From JACDER01 sp963842575 (lineage in GTDB: Bacteria; Actinomycetota; Thermoleophilia; Gaiellales; Gaiellaceae), in the NCBI GenBank assembly GCA_963842575.1, contig CAWJGS010000001.1, positions 62,001-126,000 on the forward strand: a DNA stretch of 64,000 bases, written 5' to 3'. The position numbers and the translations under genes were made by a program. Position 1 is the stretch's first letter. Every line of letters begins with the position of its first letter. The notes beneath the pieces were generated by a model. It made no database searches and was not told the DNA's origin. It saw only the letters and a program-made list of their open reading frames with translations. Of the stretch, positions 15,858 through 25,618 are shown piece after piece.

Positions 15858-18800
15858 CTAGGAGCTGGTAACCGGCGGCGCCTGGGGCGAGGGCGTCTGT
15901 GTGGCCGTCTGCGCGCTCTTTCCCTCGATATCGAGATGAGGGAGGATCTTGTCCAGCCACTGCGGCACCCACCAGCTCGCCTTCGAGCCGAGCACGAGCA
16001 GAGCCGGTGACAGCAGGAGAACATTCGTGGCGGCGAGGAGCACGCCGACGGCGAGGCCGACGCCGAACTGCTTGACGGTCGGGTCGCCGTTCAGGATGAA
16101 GCTGCCGAAGACCGAGATCATGATCAGCGCGGCGGCCGCGATCACCTTCGAGCTGATCTCGAGCCCGTTGGCAACCGACTCGCGATGCCCCTCTCCCGCC
16201 GCGCGGTGGTGCTCCACCTGGCTGAGCAGGAACACCTGGTAGTCCATCGAGAGGCCGAAGAGGACTGCGAACATCATCAGCGGGACGTAGCTGGCGATCG
16301 GATCGGTGCCGCTCGGCGCGTCCAGTCCGATGATGGAAAGCCCCCATCCCCACTGGAAGCACGCGGTGAGGACGCCGAAGGCGGCCGAGACGGAGAGAAG
16401 GTTCACGAGCGCCGCCTGCGCGCCGACGATGAGCGAGCGGTACGCCATCAGCAGCACGAGGAAGCCGAGGAGAACAACCGCCAGGATGACCAGGAGCAGG
16501 CGCGAGGTGATGCCTGCCGCCAGATCCACGTAACTCGCCGTCGACCCGCCGACGTACGCGCGCACGCCCTTCGTCGTGATCGCCTTTGGAATGACGAAGT
16601 CGCGAAGCTCGGTCACAAGGTTGGCAGTCGCGGGCACAGCGGGATCCGTCGTGGGAACCGCCGTGAAGACAGCCGCGTTCCCGGATTTGTTGATGTTCGG
16701 CGGGGAGACGACCTTGACGCCCTTCGTCCCCGAGATCCCGTCTTGAAGCCGCACGAGCCGCGGATCGGTTCCGCGCTCGTCGCCTCCCGCCTTCGTCAGC
16801 TCGTTCGTCAGCTGTGTCTGCAGCTGCTCCGCCTGCTGCTGCTGCTGCTTCGCCTGCTTCTGCTGGCCCTGGAGCTGGACCTTCTGCGTCTTCAGGTTCG
16901 CCGCCTGCGTCTGCGTATTCGCCGCCGAGACCTGGACCTGCGCGGCCTGCTGGGTCAGGGTCAGGTCCTTCTGGTTGATCGCATACGCCTGCTTGCCGAG
17001 CTCCTCGGCCTGATCCGCGAGCGAGACCGTCGTCTGCGCCAGCTGCTTCTGGTTCTGGGCGAGATCCTTCGACTGCGTCAGGATCTGCTGGAGCTCGCTG
17101 CGGATCTTCTTCTGCGCCTGCAGGTCGGCGTTGAGCGCGTCCTGCTGCTGCTGCTCCTGCTTCTGCAGCTGGTCGAGCTGCGCCTGGAGCTGCTTCTGCT
17201 TCTCCGGGGTCTTCGCCTTCGCGAGCTTCGCCTCGACGGTGCGGATGTTCGCCTCGGTCTTCGCCACCGCGGCCGAGTCCGACGCGGTTTGCTTGCCGAG
17301 CTGCGCGGCCTGCTTCGACAGCGACGTCGCCTGCGTCTCGAGGTCATCCGCCTGTTTGAGCAGCGCGTTCTGCTCCTTGACGATGCTGTTCTTCTGGTCG
17401 ACGAGCTGCTTCTGCTCCGCCTGCAGCTGCGCGGCGTCCGACTCCAGCTCCTTCTGCTCGGCCTCCAGCTGCTGCTGCTGCTTCTCTAGCGACGCCTGCT
17501 GCTGCTCGACGCTCTGCTGCCCCTGCTGGAGCTGCTTCTTCTGCTTGTTGCCGCTCTTCTGCTCGCTCTTCAGCTGGGTCTGGAGCTGCTCGGCCTGCTT
17601 CTTCTTCGTGAAGAAGGTGTTGCTCGTCTTGGCCGCCGGCTTCAAGGAGACCGCGATCAGCAGCGGCCCGTTGAACCCAGGGCCGAACCCCTTTGCCAGC
17701 AGGTCATACGCCTGGCGCTCCTGCGTGTCCTTGGGCGTGGCGGCGATGTCCTCCTGCCCCAGGTCGAGCGCGCGCAGCGGGATGATCAGCGGCACGAGGA
17801 GGATGGTGGCGGCGCCCATTGCCATCCACGGGTGCCCGGTCACGAACCGCGACCAGCCGGCCCAGAACCCATGGCCCGGCTGCTTCGGCTTCGGCCGCAT
17901 GAACGACGGGAGGCGCCCAGAGTCGATGTGCGGCCCGATCAGGGACAGCACGGCGGGCAGCAGGGTCAACGCGGCGAGGACGGCCGTTATCACCGCCAGG
18001 GCGGAGGCGTACCCGAGCGAGGTGACGAGCGGAATACCCGCGATGAGAAGCGTCACGAGCGCGATAACCACGGTGCTACCCGCGAAGACGATCGCACTGC
18101 CGGACGTCGCCACAGTCAGCGCGAGCGCCTCGTGTAACTCCATGCCGTCCTTTCGGTTCGCGCGGTAGCGCGAGACCATGAAGAGCGCGTAGTCGATCCC
18201 GACACCGAGGCCGATCATCGTCGCGAGCGTCGGGGCGATCGACGGCACCGAGGCGACGTGCCCGAGGAGACCGATGAGGGCAAGCCCACACGCGAGGCCG
18301 ACGATCGCCGAGAGGATGGGCATCGTCATCGCCACGAGCGTCCCGAAGGTGAAGGCGAGGATGATCATGGCTACGGCGAGGCCGATCACGTCGCTGCTCT
18401 TGGTGTCCGCCTCGGAGAGCTCGCTGCCGATGGGGCCGCCGACAGCCACCTGCATGCCGGCGGTCTTGCCCGGCGCCGCGGCATCCAGCACCGAGTTCCC
18501 GATGTCGTCGGTGAGGTCCGCGGAGCCGACGCTGAGCAGAACGGTGATGAACGCGGTGTGCTTGTCCTTGCTGATCTGCGCCTGCCCCTGCTGGCTGAAC
18601 GGGCTCGTGGCGCTATAGACGTGCGGCAGCTTCTTGATCGTCTTGTACGAGGTGACGATCGCCTGCTTGTTCTTCTTGTCGGTGACCTTGCTCGTCTTGG
18701 AGTAGAAGACGACCGGGCTCGACCCGTTCTGCTGCGGCGGGAACTTCCGTGTCAGCAGGTCCGTCGCACGCTGGCTATCCGTCCCGGGGAGGCGGAGGTT

Positions 18801-18929
18801 GTTGTTCGTGTTGCTCCCAACGAGCTTCAGGACGAGGATCGAAGAGACGAACGCGACGATCCAGATCCCGAGGACGACCCATTTGTGCCGGGCCGAGAAC
18901 ATGCCGAGCCGGTAGAGGAATTTCGCCAC
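15858..18929 (-). CDS. MMPL/RND-family transporter with a giant Q-rich coiled-coil insert
   Basis: 1023 residues from a GTG. Each half has one TM, an exported loop and a five-TM bundle, as in MMPL lipid exporters; GLGVGIDYALFMVSRYR (first half) and LFGLSMDYQVFLLSQVEHHR (second half) are the conserved TM4 proton-relay-type segments. Between about residues 440 and 712 (bases ~16795-17610) the second exported loop holds roughly 270 residues of Gln/Lys/Ala/Glu heptads predicted to form a very long coiled coil. That would project a stalk outside the membrane. Usual MMPL proteins have a small porter domain here. The cargo is unknown. Confidence 0.9.
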   Translation of the reverse strand: MAKFLYRLGMFSARHKWVVLGIWIVAFVSSILVLKLVGSNTNNNLRLPGTDSQRATDLLTRKFPPQQNGSSPVVFYSKTSKVTDKKNKQAIVTSYKTIKKLPHVYSATSPFSQQGQAQISKDKHTAFITVLLSVGSADLTDDIGNSVLDAAAPGKTAGMQVAVGGPIGSELSEADTKSSDVIGLAVAMIILAFTFGTLVAMTMPILSAIVGLACGLALIGLLGHVASVPSIAPTLATMIGLGVGIDYALFMVSRYRANRKDGMELHEALALTVATSGSAIVFAGSTVVIALVTLLIAGIPLVTSLGYASALAVITAVLAALTLLPAVLSLIGPHIDSGRLPSFMRPKPKQPGHGFWAGWSRFVTGHPWMAMGAATILLVPLIIPLRALDLGQEDIAATPKDTQERQAYDLLAKGFGPGFNGPLLIAVSLKPAAKTSNTFFTKKKQAEQLQTQLKSEQKSGNKQKKQLQQGQQSVEQQQASLEKQQQQLEAEQKELESDAAQLQAEQKQLVDQKNSIVKEQNALLKQADDLETQATSLSKQAAQLGKQTASDSAAVAKTEANIRTVEAKLAKAKTPEKQKQLQAQLDQLQKQEQQQQDALNADLQAQKKIRSELQQILTQSKDLAQNQKQLAQTTVSLADQAEELGKQAYAINQKDLTLTQQAAQVQVSAANTQTQAANLKTQKVQLQGQQKQAKQQQQQAEQLQTQLTNELTKAGGDERGTDPRLVRLQDGISGTKGVKVVSPPNINKSGNAAVFTAVPTTDPAVPATANLVTELRDFVIPKAITTKGVRAYVGGSTASYVDLAAGITSRLLLVILAVVLLGFLVLLMAYRSLIVGAQAALVNLLSVSAAFGVLTACFQWGWGLSIIGLDAPSGTDPIASYVPLMMFAVLFGLSMDYQVFLLSQVEHHRAAGEGHRESVANGLEISSKVIAAAALIMISVFGSFILNGDPTVKQFGVGLAVGVLLAATNVLLLSPALLVLGSKASWWVPQWLDKILPHLDIEGKSAQTATQTPSPQAPPVTSS

Positions 18930-19003
18930 GGAGCCTCGGAGGCTACTGCGCTCTCACCTCGTGCGCAATGGGCCAAGCGGCCTATTGTGATCTATGCGAC
19001 GGG

Positions 19004-19516
19004 CTAGGCTGCGGCGCCGAAAGCCGCGAGGTACGGCTGCCAGCCAACCGGGATCTTGGGCGAGGCGAGGCGGATGAAGAGGACGGGCGTAGGCGGCTTG
19101 GGGAGGTGCGGCAGCGGCATCGAGACCTCTTCCGGCAGCCGGTTTCCCTTCTTCAAATTGCAGGGCGCGCACGAGGTCACGACGTTCTCCCAGACGGAAT
19201 CACCCCCGCGGCTGCGCGGGACCACATGGTCGAGCGTCATTCGCCCGGCCGCGGTTCCGCAGTAGACGCAGCGCCAGTTGTCCCGGGCGAACAGCGCGCG
19301 GCGGGAGATCTTCCGCTGAACGGCCCGCGGGACGCGAACGTACGAGACGAGCCGGATCACGTGCGGCCACTGATACGTGTCGCTCGCGGAACGAAGCGGC
19401 TGCTTCAGCTCCTCCAGCACCTCGGCCTTGCCCTTGAAGACAAGCACGTGCGCACGACGCACGGAAGTGACGTTCAGCGGTTCGTAGCTCGCGTTCAGGA
19501 CGAGAACCTGCTGCAT
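19004..19516 (-). CDS. HNH endonuclease
   Basis: 170 residues from the ATG at 19516 (MQQVLVLNASYEPLNVTSVR), the usual start of a very common stand-alone HNH family. Zinc-knuckle cysteines occur as CVYCG and CAPCN, and the catalytic HNH core is LDHVVPRSRGG, then WENVV. It is widespread in actinobacteria outside mobile elements, with no settled role. A 216-bp spacer follows upstream. Confidence 0.9.
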   Translation of the reverse strand: MQQVLVLNASYEPLNVTSVRRAHVLVFKGKAEVLEELKQPLRSASDTYQWPHVIRLVSYVRVPRAVQRKISRRALFARDNWRCVYCGTAAGRMTLDHVVPRSRGGDSVWENVVTSCAPCNLKKGNRLPEEVSMPLPHLPKPPTPVLFIRLASPKIPVGWQPYLAAFGAAA

Positions 19517-19609
19517 GGCCGAGCAAAATCTAGCGCAGGAATCGGCCCTGGATACGCCCGTGGATAGCGCCCCGAGAGCGCTCTGGGACGTCGCTCGCAA
19601 AGGAGGCGA

Positions 19610-19658
19610 GCGGGCGGCGCGCAGGACAGTGCAAGTAGCACGGACAAGCGCCGCCCGC
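19610..19658. repeat. Inverted repeat between the HNH and DUF4446 genes
   Basis: GCGGGCGGCG (19610-19619) and CGCCGCCCGC (19649-19658) are perfect 10-base arms around a 29-base loop. Lying in the 216-bp spacer 19517-19732 between two same-strand genes, it could act as a terminator-like or boundary structure. The T-poor context argues against a classical intrinsic terminator. Confidence 0.45.
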
Positions 19659-19695
19659 GAAGCATCCTGCCGCGAGCGGCGTCAGGCGGCACGGA

Positions 19696-19712
19696 GCCCG
19701 GCTTCGCCGGGC
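19696..19712. repeat. Small perfect hairpin
   Basis: GCCCGGC-TTC-GCCGGGC, seven pairs around a three-base loop, 20 bp beyond the 3' end of the DUF4446 gene. It is the second dyad in the spacer, with no T-run. Confidence 0.4.
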
Positions 19713-19732
19713 GGAGGCCGCCGGCCAGAGCG

Positions 19733-20215
19733 TTATCGGGCCATGGCTCTTTCGACGGCCTCCATCTCCTCGGGGGAGAGGGCGACCGAGGCGCGGCCGT
19801 GGTCGAGCTCCTTCATGTAAATGCGCGCGTAGTCGCGTCCCTGGATCGCGCTGAGGACGATCCCGGTGCGCCCGCTGTCCAGCAGCGCGAGGGAGGCGGA
19901 CTGATGGCCGCCCGTGTCCTTGTAGGCGTCGTAGCGGACGATCGACGTCTTCCCGACCGAGCCGTCGATGCGCTGGTCGACTCGGCTCAGGCCGGCCGCG
20001 ACCTCGTCCACCGCACGGTGGAGGTCGTCGATCCGCGCCTGCAGCGAGACGGCGAAGTCGACAAGATCGCCCTTTCCTCCGCCCAGCAGCACCTGCTGCG
20101 CGTTCCGGACGCGTCGCAGCCGGACGAGGCCCCACGCCACGAGCGCGAGCGCCACCAGCGCGACGCAGGCGGCTCCGATTGCGATCCAGGCCGCGGTCGA
20201 GCCCGACACGCTCAT
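19733..20215 (-). CDS. DUF4446 family membrane protein
   Basis: 160 residues: an N-terminal TM (AAWIAIGAACVALVALALVAW), a linker helix (DLVDFAVSLQARIDDLHRAV), and a C-terminal domain with IVRYDAYKDTGGHQSASLALLD and GIVLSAIQGRDYARIYMKEL. These segments define DUF4446, found widely in Gram-positive bacteria with no known function. Its ATG overlaps the upstream gene's stop (ATGA), so the two are coupled. Confidence 0.85.
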   Translation of the reverse strand: MSVSGSTAAWIAIGAACVALVALALVAWGLVRLRRVRNAQQVLLGGGKGDLVDFAVSLQARIDDLHRAVDEVAAGLSRVDQRIDGSVGKTSIVRYDAYKDTGGHQSASLALLDSGRTGIVLSAIQGRDYARIYMKELDHGRASVALSPEEMEAVERAMAR

Positions 20216-21349
20216 GGCAGCGTGAAGATGACCGGATACTCGTAGGTGTTGTTGGACGCGTTCTGCTCGCCGGGCACCGGCAGCACGTCCACCTTCACCG
20301 TGGTCTTGTCGAACGGCGGTGAGCCGAGGTCGCGGAACACGACCGTCTTCGTCTCGCCGGGGTTCATGAGCGGGATCGTCTCCGTCTTCTTGATCGGGGT
20401 CGGCGTCCGCTGGATGGTCAGGTCGACCTGCACCTGCACCTCCTCGGAGTCTCCGGTGTCCTTGACGGTCACCTCGAACGCCAGATCCTGCGTCACCTTG
20501 ATCGTCGTCTCGGTGTCCTGCGAGAGCTCGACTTCGCCCGGCAGCACCTTGACCGACTCGATCCCGGTGCCGTGCACGCCGGTCGGGGTGCCGCCGCCGC
20601 TGGACGCGCCCTGCAGCCGCTCCCAGACCGACTTCATCGCGCGCCGAGCTGGCGAAGTCGGGCGAGATGAGGAACTTGGACGCCGGGACGGACACGCCGG
20701 TCACGCCTTCGCTCTTCAGCACGTCGGTCGTCGGCGTCTTGAAGAGGTCGTCCCAGATGATGTCGCTCGTCAGCAAGCGTTGAACCTGCGCGGCGAGCAG
20801 CGTCGCGGCCTCGTCGGAGCTCGTGAAGTCCTTCGTCCGCCGGAACGCGCCCTCGAGCCCGCGCAGGCCGCTCACGCGGAACTGCATCGACTCGACCGCG
20901 GCGCGCTGCTCGTCCCGCAGCTGCCCCGGCGGGCTGATCGCCTGGGAGGTCGCGACCAGCTGCTGCTGGCGCTGCGCGAAGCCGTTGAGCTTCGACTCCA
21001 GCTCCTGCTCGGTCAGGCCGGGCTCGGCGAGGAGCTTGCTCAGGTCGCTCCCGATCGCAGACGAGGACGAGGCCACGTCCGAGACCTTGGTCATGTAGCT
21101 CTCGAACGAGCTGCGCTTGCTCGAGCCGCGGCAGCTCTGCACCCAGAAGACGAGCAGGACGATGAGCAGGATCGCGACCGCGATCAGGCCGACGAGCCGC
21201 AGGAGCGGCGTTATGCCGGCCGGCGGGCGGGGCGGCGTGGGCGGCCGTGGGACGCGCCGAATGATCCGCGGCTGAGCGGAGACGGCTTCCTGCGTCGCAG
21301 GCTCGTCGTCGAAGAACTCGAAATCGAGATCGTCATCACGTTCTGTCAT
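20212..21349 (-). CDS. Membrane-anchored exported protein, frameshifted
   Basis: It starts MTERDDDLDFEFFDDE at 21349. An acidic cytosolic stretch and a proline-rich segment lead to one TM (LLRLVGLIAVAILLIVLLVF). A helical exported region with coiled-coil character follows, up to ISPDFASSAR, where the frame breaks near 20640. It resumes as MKSVWERLQGASS and ends in a beta-rich C-terminal domain (EVELSQDTETTIKVTQ, NNTYEYPVIFTLP) at 20212. Removing one base in the GCGCGCG run gives about 378 residues. The C-terminal part looks CARDB/Ig-like. Function unknown. It overlaps the DUF4446 gene. Confidence 0.65.
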
Positions 21350-21419
21350 AGCGGTTTGAGCCCGTTCGGCCCGGATCACTGTAACCCTTCGTCCGGCCCG
21401 TAAAGGACATTGAGCATGC

Positions 21420-23093
21420 ATGTCCAAAGCGATGGAGCAGATGCAGCGCGCGTCGGTCGCCCTTTCCTCCAGCGAGCTCATACTCGCCCGCTACCGCCCG
21501 ATCCGGCCGCTGGGCGGCGGCAGCTCCGGCTCGGTCTGGCTCGCGCGGGACGAGCGGACGGGTCTGGACGTGGCGCTCAAGATCGTCCCGCGCGAAGGCA
21601 AGACAGGCGCGCGCGCGGAGCGTGAGGCCGGCGCGGCCGCCAAGCTCCGCCATCCCCGCTGCCAGCGCATCTACGCGCACGCAAGCGACGGGCAGCACGT
21701 GTACATCGCGTACGAGTACGTCCCCGGCTCGACGCTACGCGAGGCGACGCGAAGCGGGAAGCTGACGGACGCCGGCGCGATCGAGGCCGCCGCGCAGATC
21801 CTCGAAGGGCTCGCACACGCGCACGGAAAAGGGATCGTCCACCGCGACGTCAAGCCGGCGAACGTCCTGCTGGAGGACAAGCCGGAGATCGCGATCCGCC
21901 TGCTCGACTTCGGGCTCGCACGCTTCGCCGAGGCGGAGACGCTCACGGCCGTCGGAGACGTGCCCGGGACGCTCGCGTACATCTCGCCGGAGCGCCTGCG
22001 CGGCGAAGCGGCCTCCCCCGCCAGCGACGTGTGGTCGGTCGGTGTGATGCTCTGGGAGGCCCTCGCGAGCCGCCACCCGTTCTGGGCTCCGTCGCTGCTC
22101 GCGACGTCGAAGAAGATCGAGGCGGGAGCGCCTCCCCTCGAGAAGCCGCGTCCTGACCTGCCGAAGCCGCTCGTGGCCGCGATCGCCCAGGCGCTCCACG
22201 TCGATCCGATGCAGCGTCCCGGCGCGGCCGAGCTCGCGAAGACGCTCCGGCTCGTGCGGCGTAAGCCCAGCTCCGCCAAGGCGCCCGCACCGCGCCCGGC
22301 CGCCGCTCCTCCGCTCGCGCGCGTCGTCCCCGCACTCCTCAGCGCGCTCTTCGCCGGCTGGGCTGCCTCGGCACTGTCCTTCTACCCGATGGGCTGGCCG
22401 ATCGGGCTCGCGCTCCTGGCGGGGATCCTCACCTTCTTCAGCGCGCGCGGCGGGCTCGCCTTTGCGCTCGTCGTGCCGATCTTTCCGCTGGGAAACACCG
22501 CCATGGGGCTCGCGCTGCTGTACGGGGTCGCCGCCGCGGCCTGGTTCCTCCTCCACTTACGCGAGCCGCGCGCAGCCTTCGCGTTCATCCTTGGGCCGCT
22601 CCTCGCCCCGCTGAGCCTGCTGGGCTTCCTTCCGCTGGCGCTCCAGCCGGTGCGCTCGACCTGGCGGAGAGCGCTGCAGGCGGGGACGGCTGTGCTGACC
22701 GCCGCGCTCGTCGCCGGCCTCGTGGACGCGCCGCTTCCGTTCGCGGCCGGCCGGATCGACTCGCTGGGACTGGACGGGGAGGGCAGCCCGCTGAACGCCT
22801 TCAACGCCGTCCGCCACGCGCTGACCGCCCATCCCGCGGTCGCGCTCGAGGCGCTGGCGATCGCGGCTGCTGCCGCGGTCCTGCCGTTCGCGCGGCGCAG
22901 GGGCATCTGGGGGATCGCGGTCTACGGCGCCGCGGCGATCGGCGCGACGGTGCTGGCCGCGCCTCACGCCAACCCGGTTCCCGCGGTGCTGACCACGTGG
23001 GCGACGTGCGTCGGGCTCGTCCTCTGGACGACGCGCGCACGCTGGATTCCGCGCGCGCGTCCGCTGCTTTCGCGGCCGCAGGCTCTAGACTAA
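21420..23093 (+). CDS. Ser/Thr protein kinase with polytopic membrane C-terminus
   Basis: 557 residues. The kinase domain (about 22-290) has the glycine loop GGGSSGSVWLA, catalytic lysine VALKIV, IVHRDVKPANVLL, LLDFGLARF and YISPERLRGEAASPASDVWS. After a Pro/Ala linker come several hydrophobic helices (about 300-550) instead of the usual single TM and external sensor. AAAGGAC lies about 10 bases before the ATG; a second in-frame ATG is at 21432. It is followed directly by the FHA genes, whose domains read phosphothreonine, so it may feed that module. Confidence 0.88.
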   Translation: MSKAMEQMQRASVALSSSELILARYRPIRPLGGGSSGSVWLARDERTGLDVALKIVPREGKTGARAEREAGAAAKLRHPRCQRIYAHASDGQHVYIAYEYVPGSTLREATRSGKLTDAGAIEAAAQILEGLAHAHGKGIVHRDVKPANVLLEDKPEIAIRLLDFGLARFAEAETLTAVGDVPGTLAYISPERLRGEAASPASDVWSVGVMLWEALASRHPFWAPSLLATSKKIEAGAPPLEKPRPDLPKPLVAAIAQALHVDPMQRPGAAELAKTLRLVRRKPSSAKAPAPRPAAAPPLARVVPALLSALFAGWAASALSFYPMGWPIGLALLAGILTFFSARGGLAFALVVPIFPLGNTAMGLALLYGVAAAAWFLLHLREPRAAFAFILGPLLAPLSLLGFLPLALQPVRSTWRRALQAGTAVLTAALVAGLVDAPLPFAAGRIDSLGLDGEGSPLNAFNAVRHALTAHPAVALEALAIAAAAAVLPFARRRGIWGIAVYGAAAIGATVLAAPHANPVPAVLTTWATCVGLVLWTTRARWIPRARPLLSRPQALD

Positions 23094-23128
23094 ATCGCTT
23101 CCGGAGCCCCTTCGGAGGCGAGGTCCAG

Positions 23129-23920
23129 TTGACCGTTCTGCGCGCAATCGAGCAAAAGATCGAGGGCCTCTTCGAGGGTGTGTTCGGGCGCGCCTTTCGC
23201 GCTCACGTCCAGCCGGTCGAGCTCGCGCGCAAGCTGGCCAAGGAGATGGACGACCACCGCACGGCATCGGTCTCGCGCGTGTACGTGCCGAACGAGTACA
23301 CGGTCTACCTGGCGCCGACCGACCGCGACCAGTTCGAGGGATACGAGGAGGCCCTCCTCGGCGAGCTGCAGGACTACCTGGCCCAGCACGCGCGCCGTGA
23401 GGAGTACGAGCTGCTCTCCCCGCCCACCGTCTCGATGGAGACCGACGCCGACCTCTCGATCGGCGAGTTCGGCATCGCAACGCGCATGGTGCAGCGTGAG
23501 CCGCGCAAGCGGGCGGCGGACGAACCGAAGTCCCAGGCGCAGCCTGGCCAGACCATGATCTACCGCCCCGAGCCGGAACCGGAGCCCGTGGCGGTCGCCG
23601 CCGCCGCTGCCGTCATTCCCGAACCCGAGCCCGAGCCGGCTCCGCCGCCCGCCGTCCTGCGCACCGGCGCGGCCGAATATCCGATCGAACGAGGGCGTCT
23701 GGTCATCGGCCGCTCGCGCGAATGCGACATCCGGCTCGCCGACCCCAACGTCTCGCGCAAGCACGCCGAGGTGCGCCAGGAGGGCTCGAACTTCTACGTC
23801 GTCGACCTCGAGTCGACGAACGGCGTCGAGGTCAACGGGCGGAGGGCGCGGCGGGCTCGTCTCGAGGACGGTGACATGATCCTCCTCGGCTCCACCGAGC
23901 TCGTTTTCCAACTTCCGTGA
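23129..23920 (+). CDS. fhaA: DUF3662-FHA protein (FhaA-like)
   Basis: 263 residues. The start is a TTG (TVLRAIEQKIEGLFEGVFGR) behind CGGAGGCGAGG. The DUF3662 domain (about 1-120) includes HVQPVELARKLAKEMDDHR. A Glu-Pro/Ala linker follows, then an FHA domain (about 175-263) with GRSRECDIRL, NVSRKHAEV and LESTNGVEVNG, the phosphothreonine-binding loops. In mycobacteria the equivalent protein binds phosphorylated MviN/MurJ-type partners at the cell-wall site. First gene of the fhaA-fhaB-pstP-ftsW-pbpA-pknB operon. Confidence 0.92.
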   Translation: MTVLRAIEQKIEGLFEGVFGRAFRAHVQPVELARKLAKEMDDHRTASVSRVYVPNEYTVYLAPTDRDQFEGYEEALLGELQDYLAQHARREEYELLSPPTVSMETDADLSIGEFGIATRMVQREPRKRAADEPKSQAQPGQTMIYRPEPEPEPVAVAAAAAVIPEPEPEPAPPPAVLRTGAAEYPIERGRLVIGRSRECDIRLADPNVSRKHAEVRQEGSNFYVVDLESTNGVEVNGRRARRARLEDGDMILLGSTELVFQLP

Positions 23921-24414
23921 TCGGTGCCGGCTCCGTCCAGATCGAAGAGGTCCTCCTAGCCCTCAAGATCGCCTTCCTCGTCCTCCTCTACCTGTTCATC
24001 TGGCGCATCGTCCGCCTCGCCCGCCGCGAGGTGCAGGAACCGCAGATCGCGGCGGACGACAGCATGCTCCTCACCCCCGAGCAGGCGCGCGAGCTGCGGC
24101 TCGCCGCGGCGAAGAAGATCGGCCTGCTCGTCGTTGTGAAGAGCCCGGCGCTGGACGAGAGAAGCGAGGTTCCGCTGGACGCCGAGCCGCTCACGATCGG
24201 CCGGGACGGGACCAATGACGTCCCCCTTCCCGGCGATACCTTCGCCTCCGCCGAGCATGCCCGGTTCGAGGCACGCGGCGACGGGGTATGGCTGGAGGAC
24301 GTAGGCTCGACCAACGGGACGTACGTCAACGGCGTCAAGCTCAAACGGCCGAAACGCCTCGAGCCCGGTGACATTGTCAAAATCGGCGAAACGGATTTTA
24401 GGTTCGAGCGATGA
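23917..24414 (+). CDS. fhaB: FHA-domain membrane protein (FhaB-like)
   Basis: 165 residues from a GTG overlapping the fhaA stop. One N-terminal TM (VLLALKIAFLVLLYLFIWRI) anchors a cytosolic FHA domain: LTIGRDGTNDVPL, FASAEHARFEARG, VGSTNGTYVNGVKL. Mycobacterial FhaB (FipA) links the kinase system to septal growth. The 3' end overlaps pstP by 4 bp. Confidence 0.92.
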   Translation: MIGAGSVQIEEVLLALKIAFLVLLYLFIWRIVRLARREVQEPQIAADDSMLLTPEQARELRLAAAKKIGLLVVVKSPALDERSEVPLDAEPLTIGRDGTNDVPLPGDTFASAEHARFEARGDGVWLEDVGSTNGTYVNGVKLKRPKRLEPGDIVKIGETDFRFER

Positions 24415-25598
24415 ATCTGGGTCAAGTCGTCAGCCTCAGCGATACCGGGCGAAAGCGTCGCCACAACGAGGACTCCTTCGTCTGTGATCCGCCGCTGTTC
24501 GCGATCGCGGACGGGATGGGCGGCGCGCAGGCAGGTGAGGTCGCGTCCGAGCTGGCCGCGAGCGCGCTCCAGGGCCGCGGAGACGAGCCCGGCACCGGAG
24601 AGGCGCGCGTCGTGGAGCTCATCCGGGAGGCGAACCGCCGCGTGTTCGAACGCGCGCACGAGGACGCGTCCTACGCGGGGATGGGAACGACGCTCACACT
24701 CGCGCTGGTCGAGGACGGCAAGGTCTCGCTCGGCCACGTCGGCGATTCGCGTGCCTACCTGCTCCGCGCAGGGCAGCTCGAGCAGATCACCGAGGACCAC
24801 TCGCTCGTCGCCGAGCTGACCCGCGCGGGGAAGCTGTCCGAGGAGGAAGCCGAGTCGCACCCACAGCGCTCGGTGATCACGCGCGCGCTCGGCACCGATC
24901 CTGACGTCGAGGTGGACGCGTTCACCGTGGAGACGCAGGACGGCGACGTGTTCCTGCTCTGCTCCGACGGCCTGACCGCAATGGTCGAGGACAGAGCCAT
25001 CGAGGAAATCCTCGAGAAGCGCCGCGGCAATCTGAAGCGTGGCGCGCAGGACCTGGTCAAGGCGGCGAACAAGAGCGGCGGCGAGGACAACATCACCGTC
25101 CTCCTGTTCGAAATCGGCCAGGCGACGGAGCAACCCGCGGAGGCGGCCCCTCCCGTCACGAAGGGGGAGGACGACGACGAGGACACGCTCTCCGAGCTCG
25201 ACGCCGTCCCTGTCATCGCGGCCAGGCCGGACGAGTGGTCCTCGCAGGACGGCGACGTGCCCGAGCCGGTCGTCGACCACCCGCCGCCGCGCAGGAGCCG
25301 CGCCAGGCTCTACTGGATCATCGCCCTCGTCATCCTCCTCGCCATCATCGGCCTCGGACTGTTCGGACTCTCCCAGTCGCACTTCGTAGGAGCGCAGAAG
25401 GACGGCCACGTCGCCGTCTATCAGGGCCTTCCCTACGACATCGTGGGAATCCACCTGTACCGCAGGGTCTACGTCAGCCGCGTGCTTGCCGCGCAGCTGA
25501 CCCAGTCCGAAAGGCAACATTTGTTCGACCACAACCTGCGGGGCTTCGACTCCGCCAAAGCCGCCATACATCGGTATGAAGAGGAGATCCCGCCATAA
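24411..25598 (+). CDS. pstP: PP2C-family Ser/Thr phosphatase (PstP-like)
   Basis: 395 residues. The catalytic domain (1-235) shows the metal-binding motifs DSFVCD, DGMGGAQAGEVAS, GHVGDSRAYLLR, CSDGLTAMV and GGEDNITVLL. An acidic/proline linker leads to one TM (YWIIALVILLAIIGLGLFGL) and a short exported tail. It reverses the signalling of the kinases in this cluster. The stop TAA at 25596-25598 overlaps a possible start of the next gene (see ftsW/rodA). Confidence 0.93.
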   Translation: MNLGQVVSLSDTGRKRRHNEDSFVCDPPLFAIADGMGGAQAGEVASELAASALQGRGDEPGTGEARVVELIREANRRVFERAHEDASYAGMGTTLTLALVEDGKVSLGHVGDSRAYLLRAGQLEQITEDHSLVAELTRAGKLSEEEAESHPQRSVITRALGTDPDVEVDAFTVETQDGDVFLLCSDGLTAMVEDRAIEEILEKRRGNLKRGAQDLVKAANKSGGEDNITVLLFEIGQATEQPAEAAPPVTKGEDDDEDTLSELDAVPVIAARPDEWSSQDGDVPEPVVDHPPPRRSRARLYWIIALVILLAIIGLGLFGLSQSHFVGAQKDGHVAVYQGLPYDIVGIHLYRRVYVSRVLAAQLTQSERQHLFDHNLRGFDSAKAAIHRYEEEIPP

Positions 25599-25618
25599 GA
25601 AGTCGTAATCGGGAGCTC

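Noticed and set aside
16185..17489. A 434-codon leucine-rich plus-strand frame resembling leucine-rich repeats
   Set aside because: It is the complement of the Gln/Lys/Glu coiled coil of the MMPL transporter; CAG/CTG codon complementarity makes the leucine runs.
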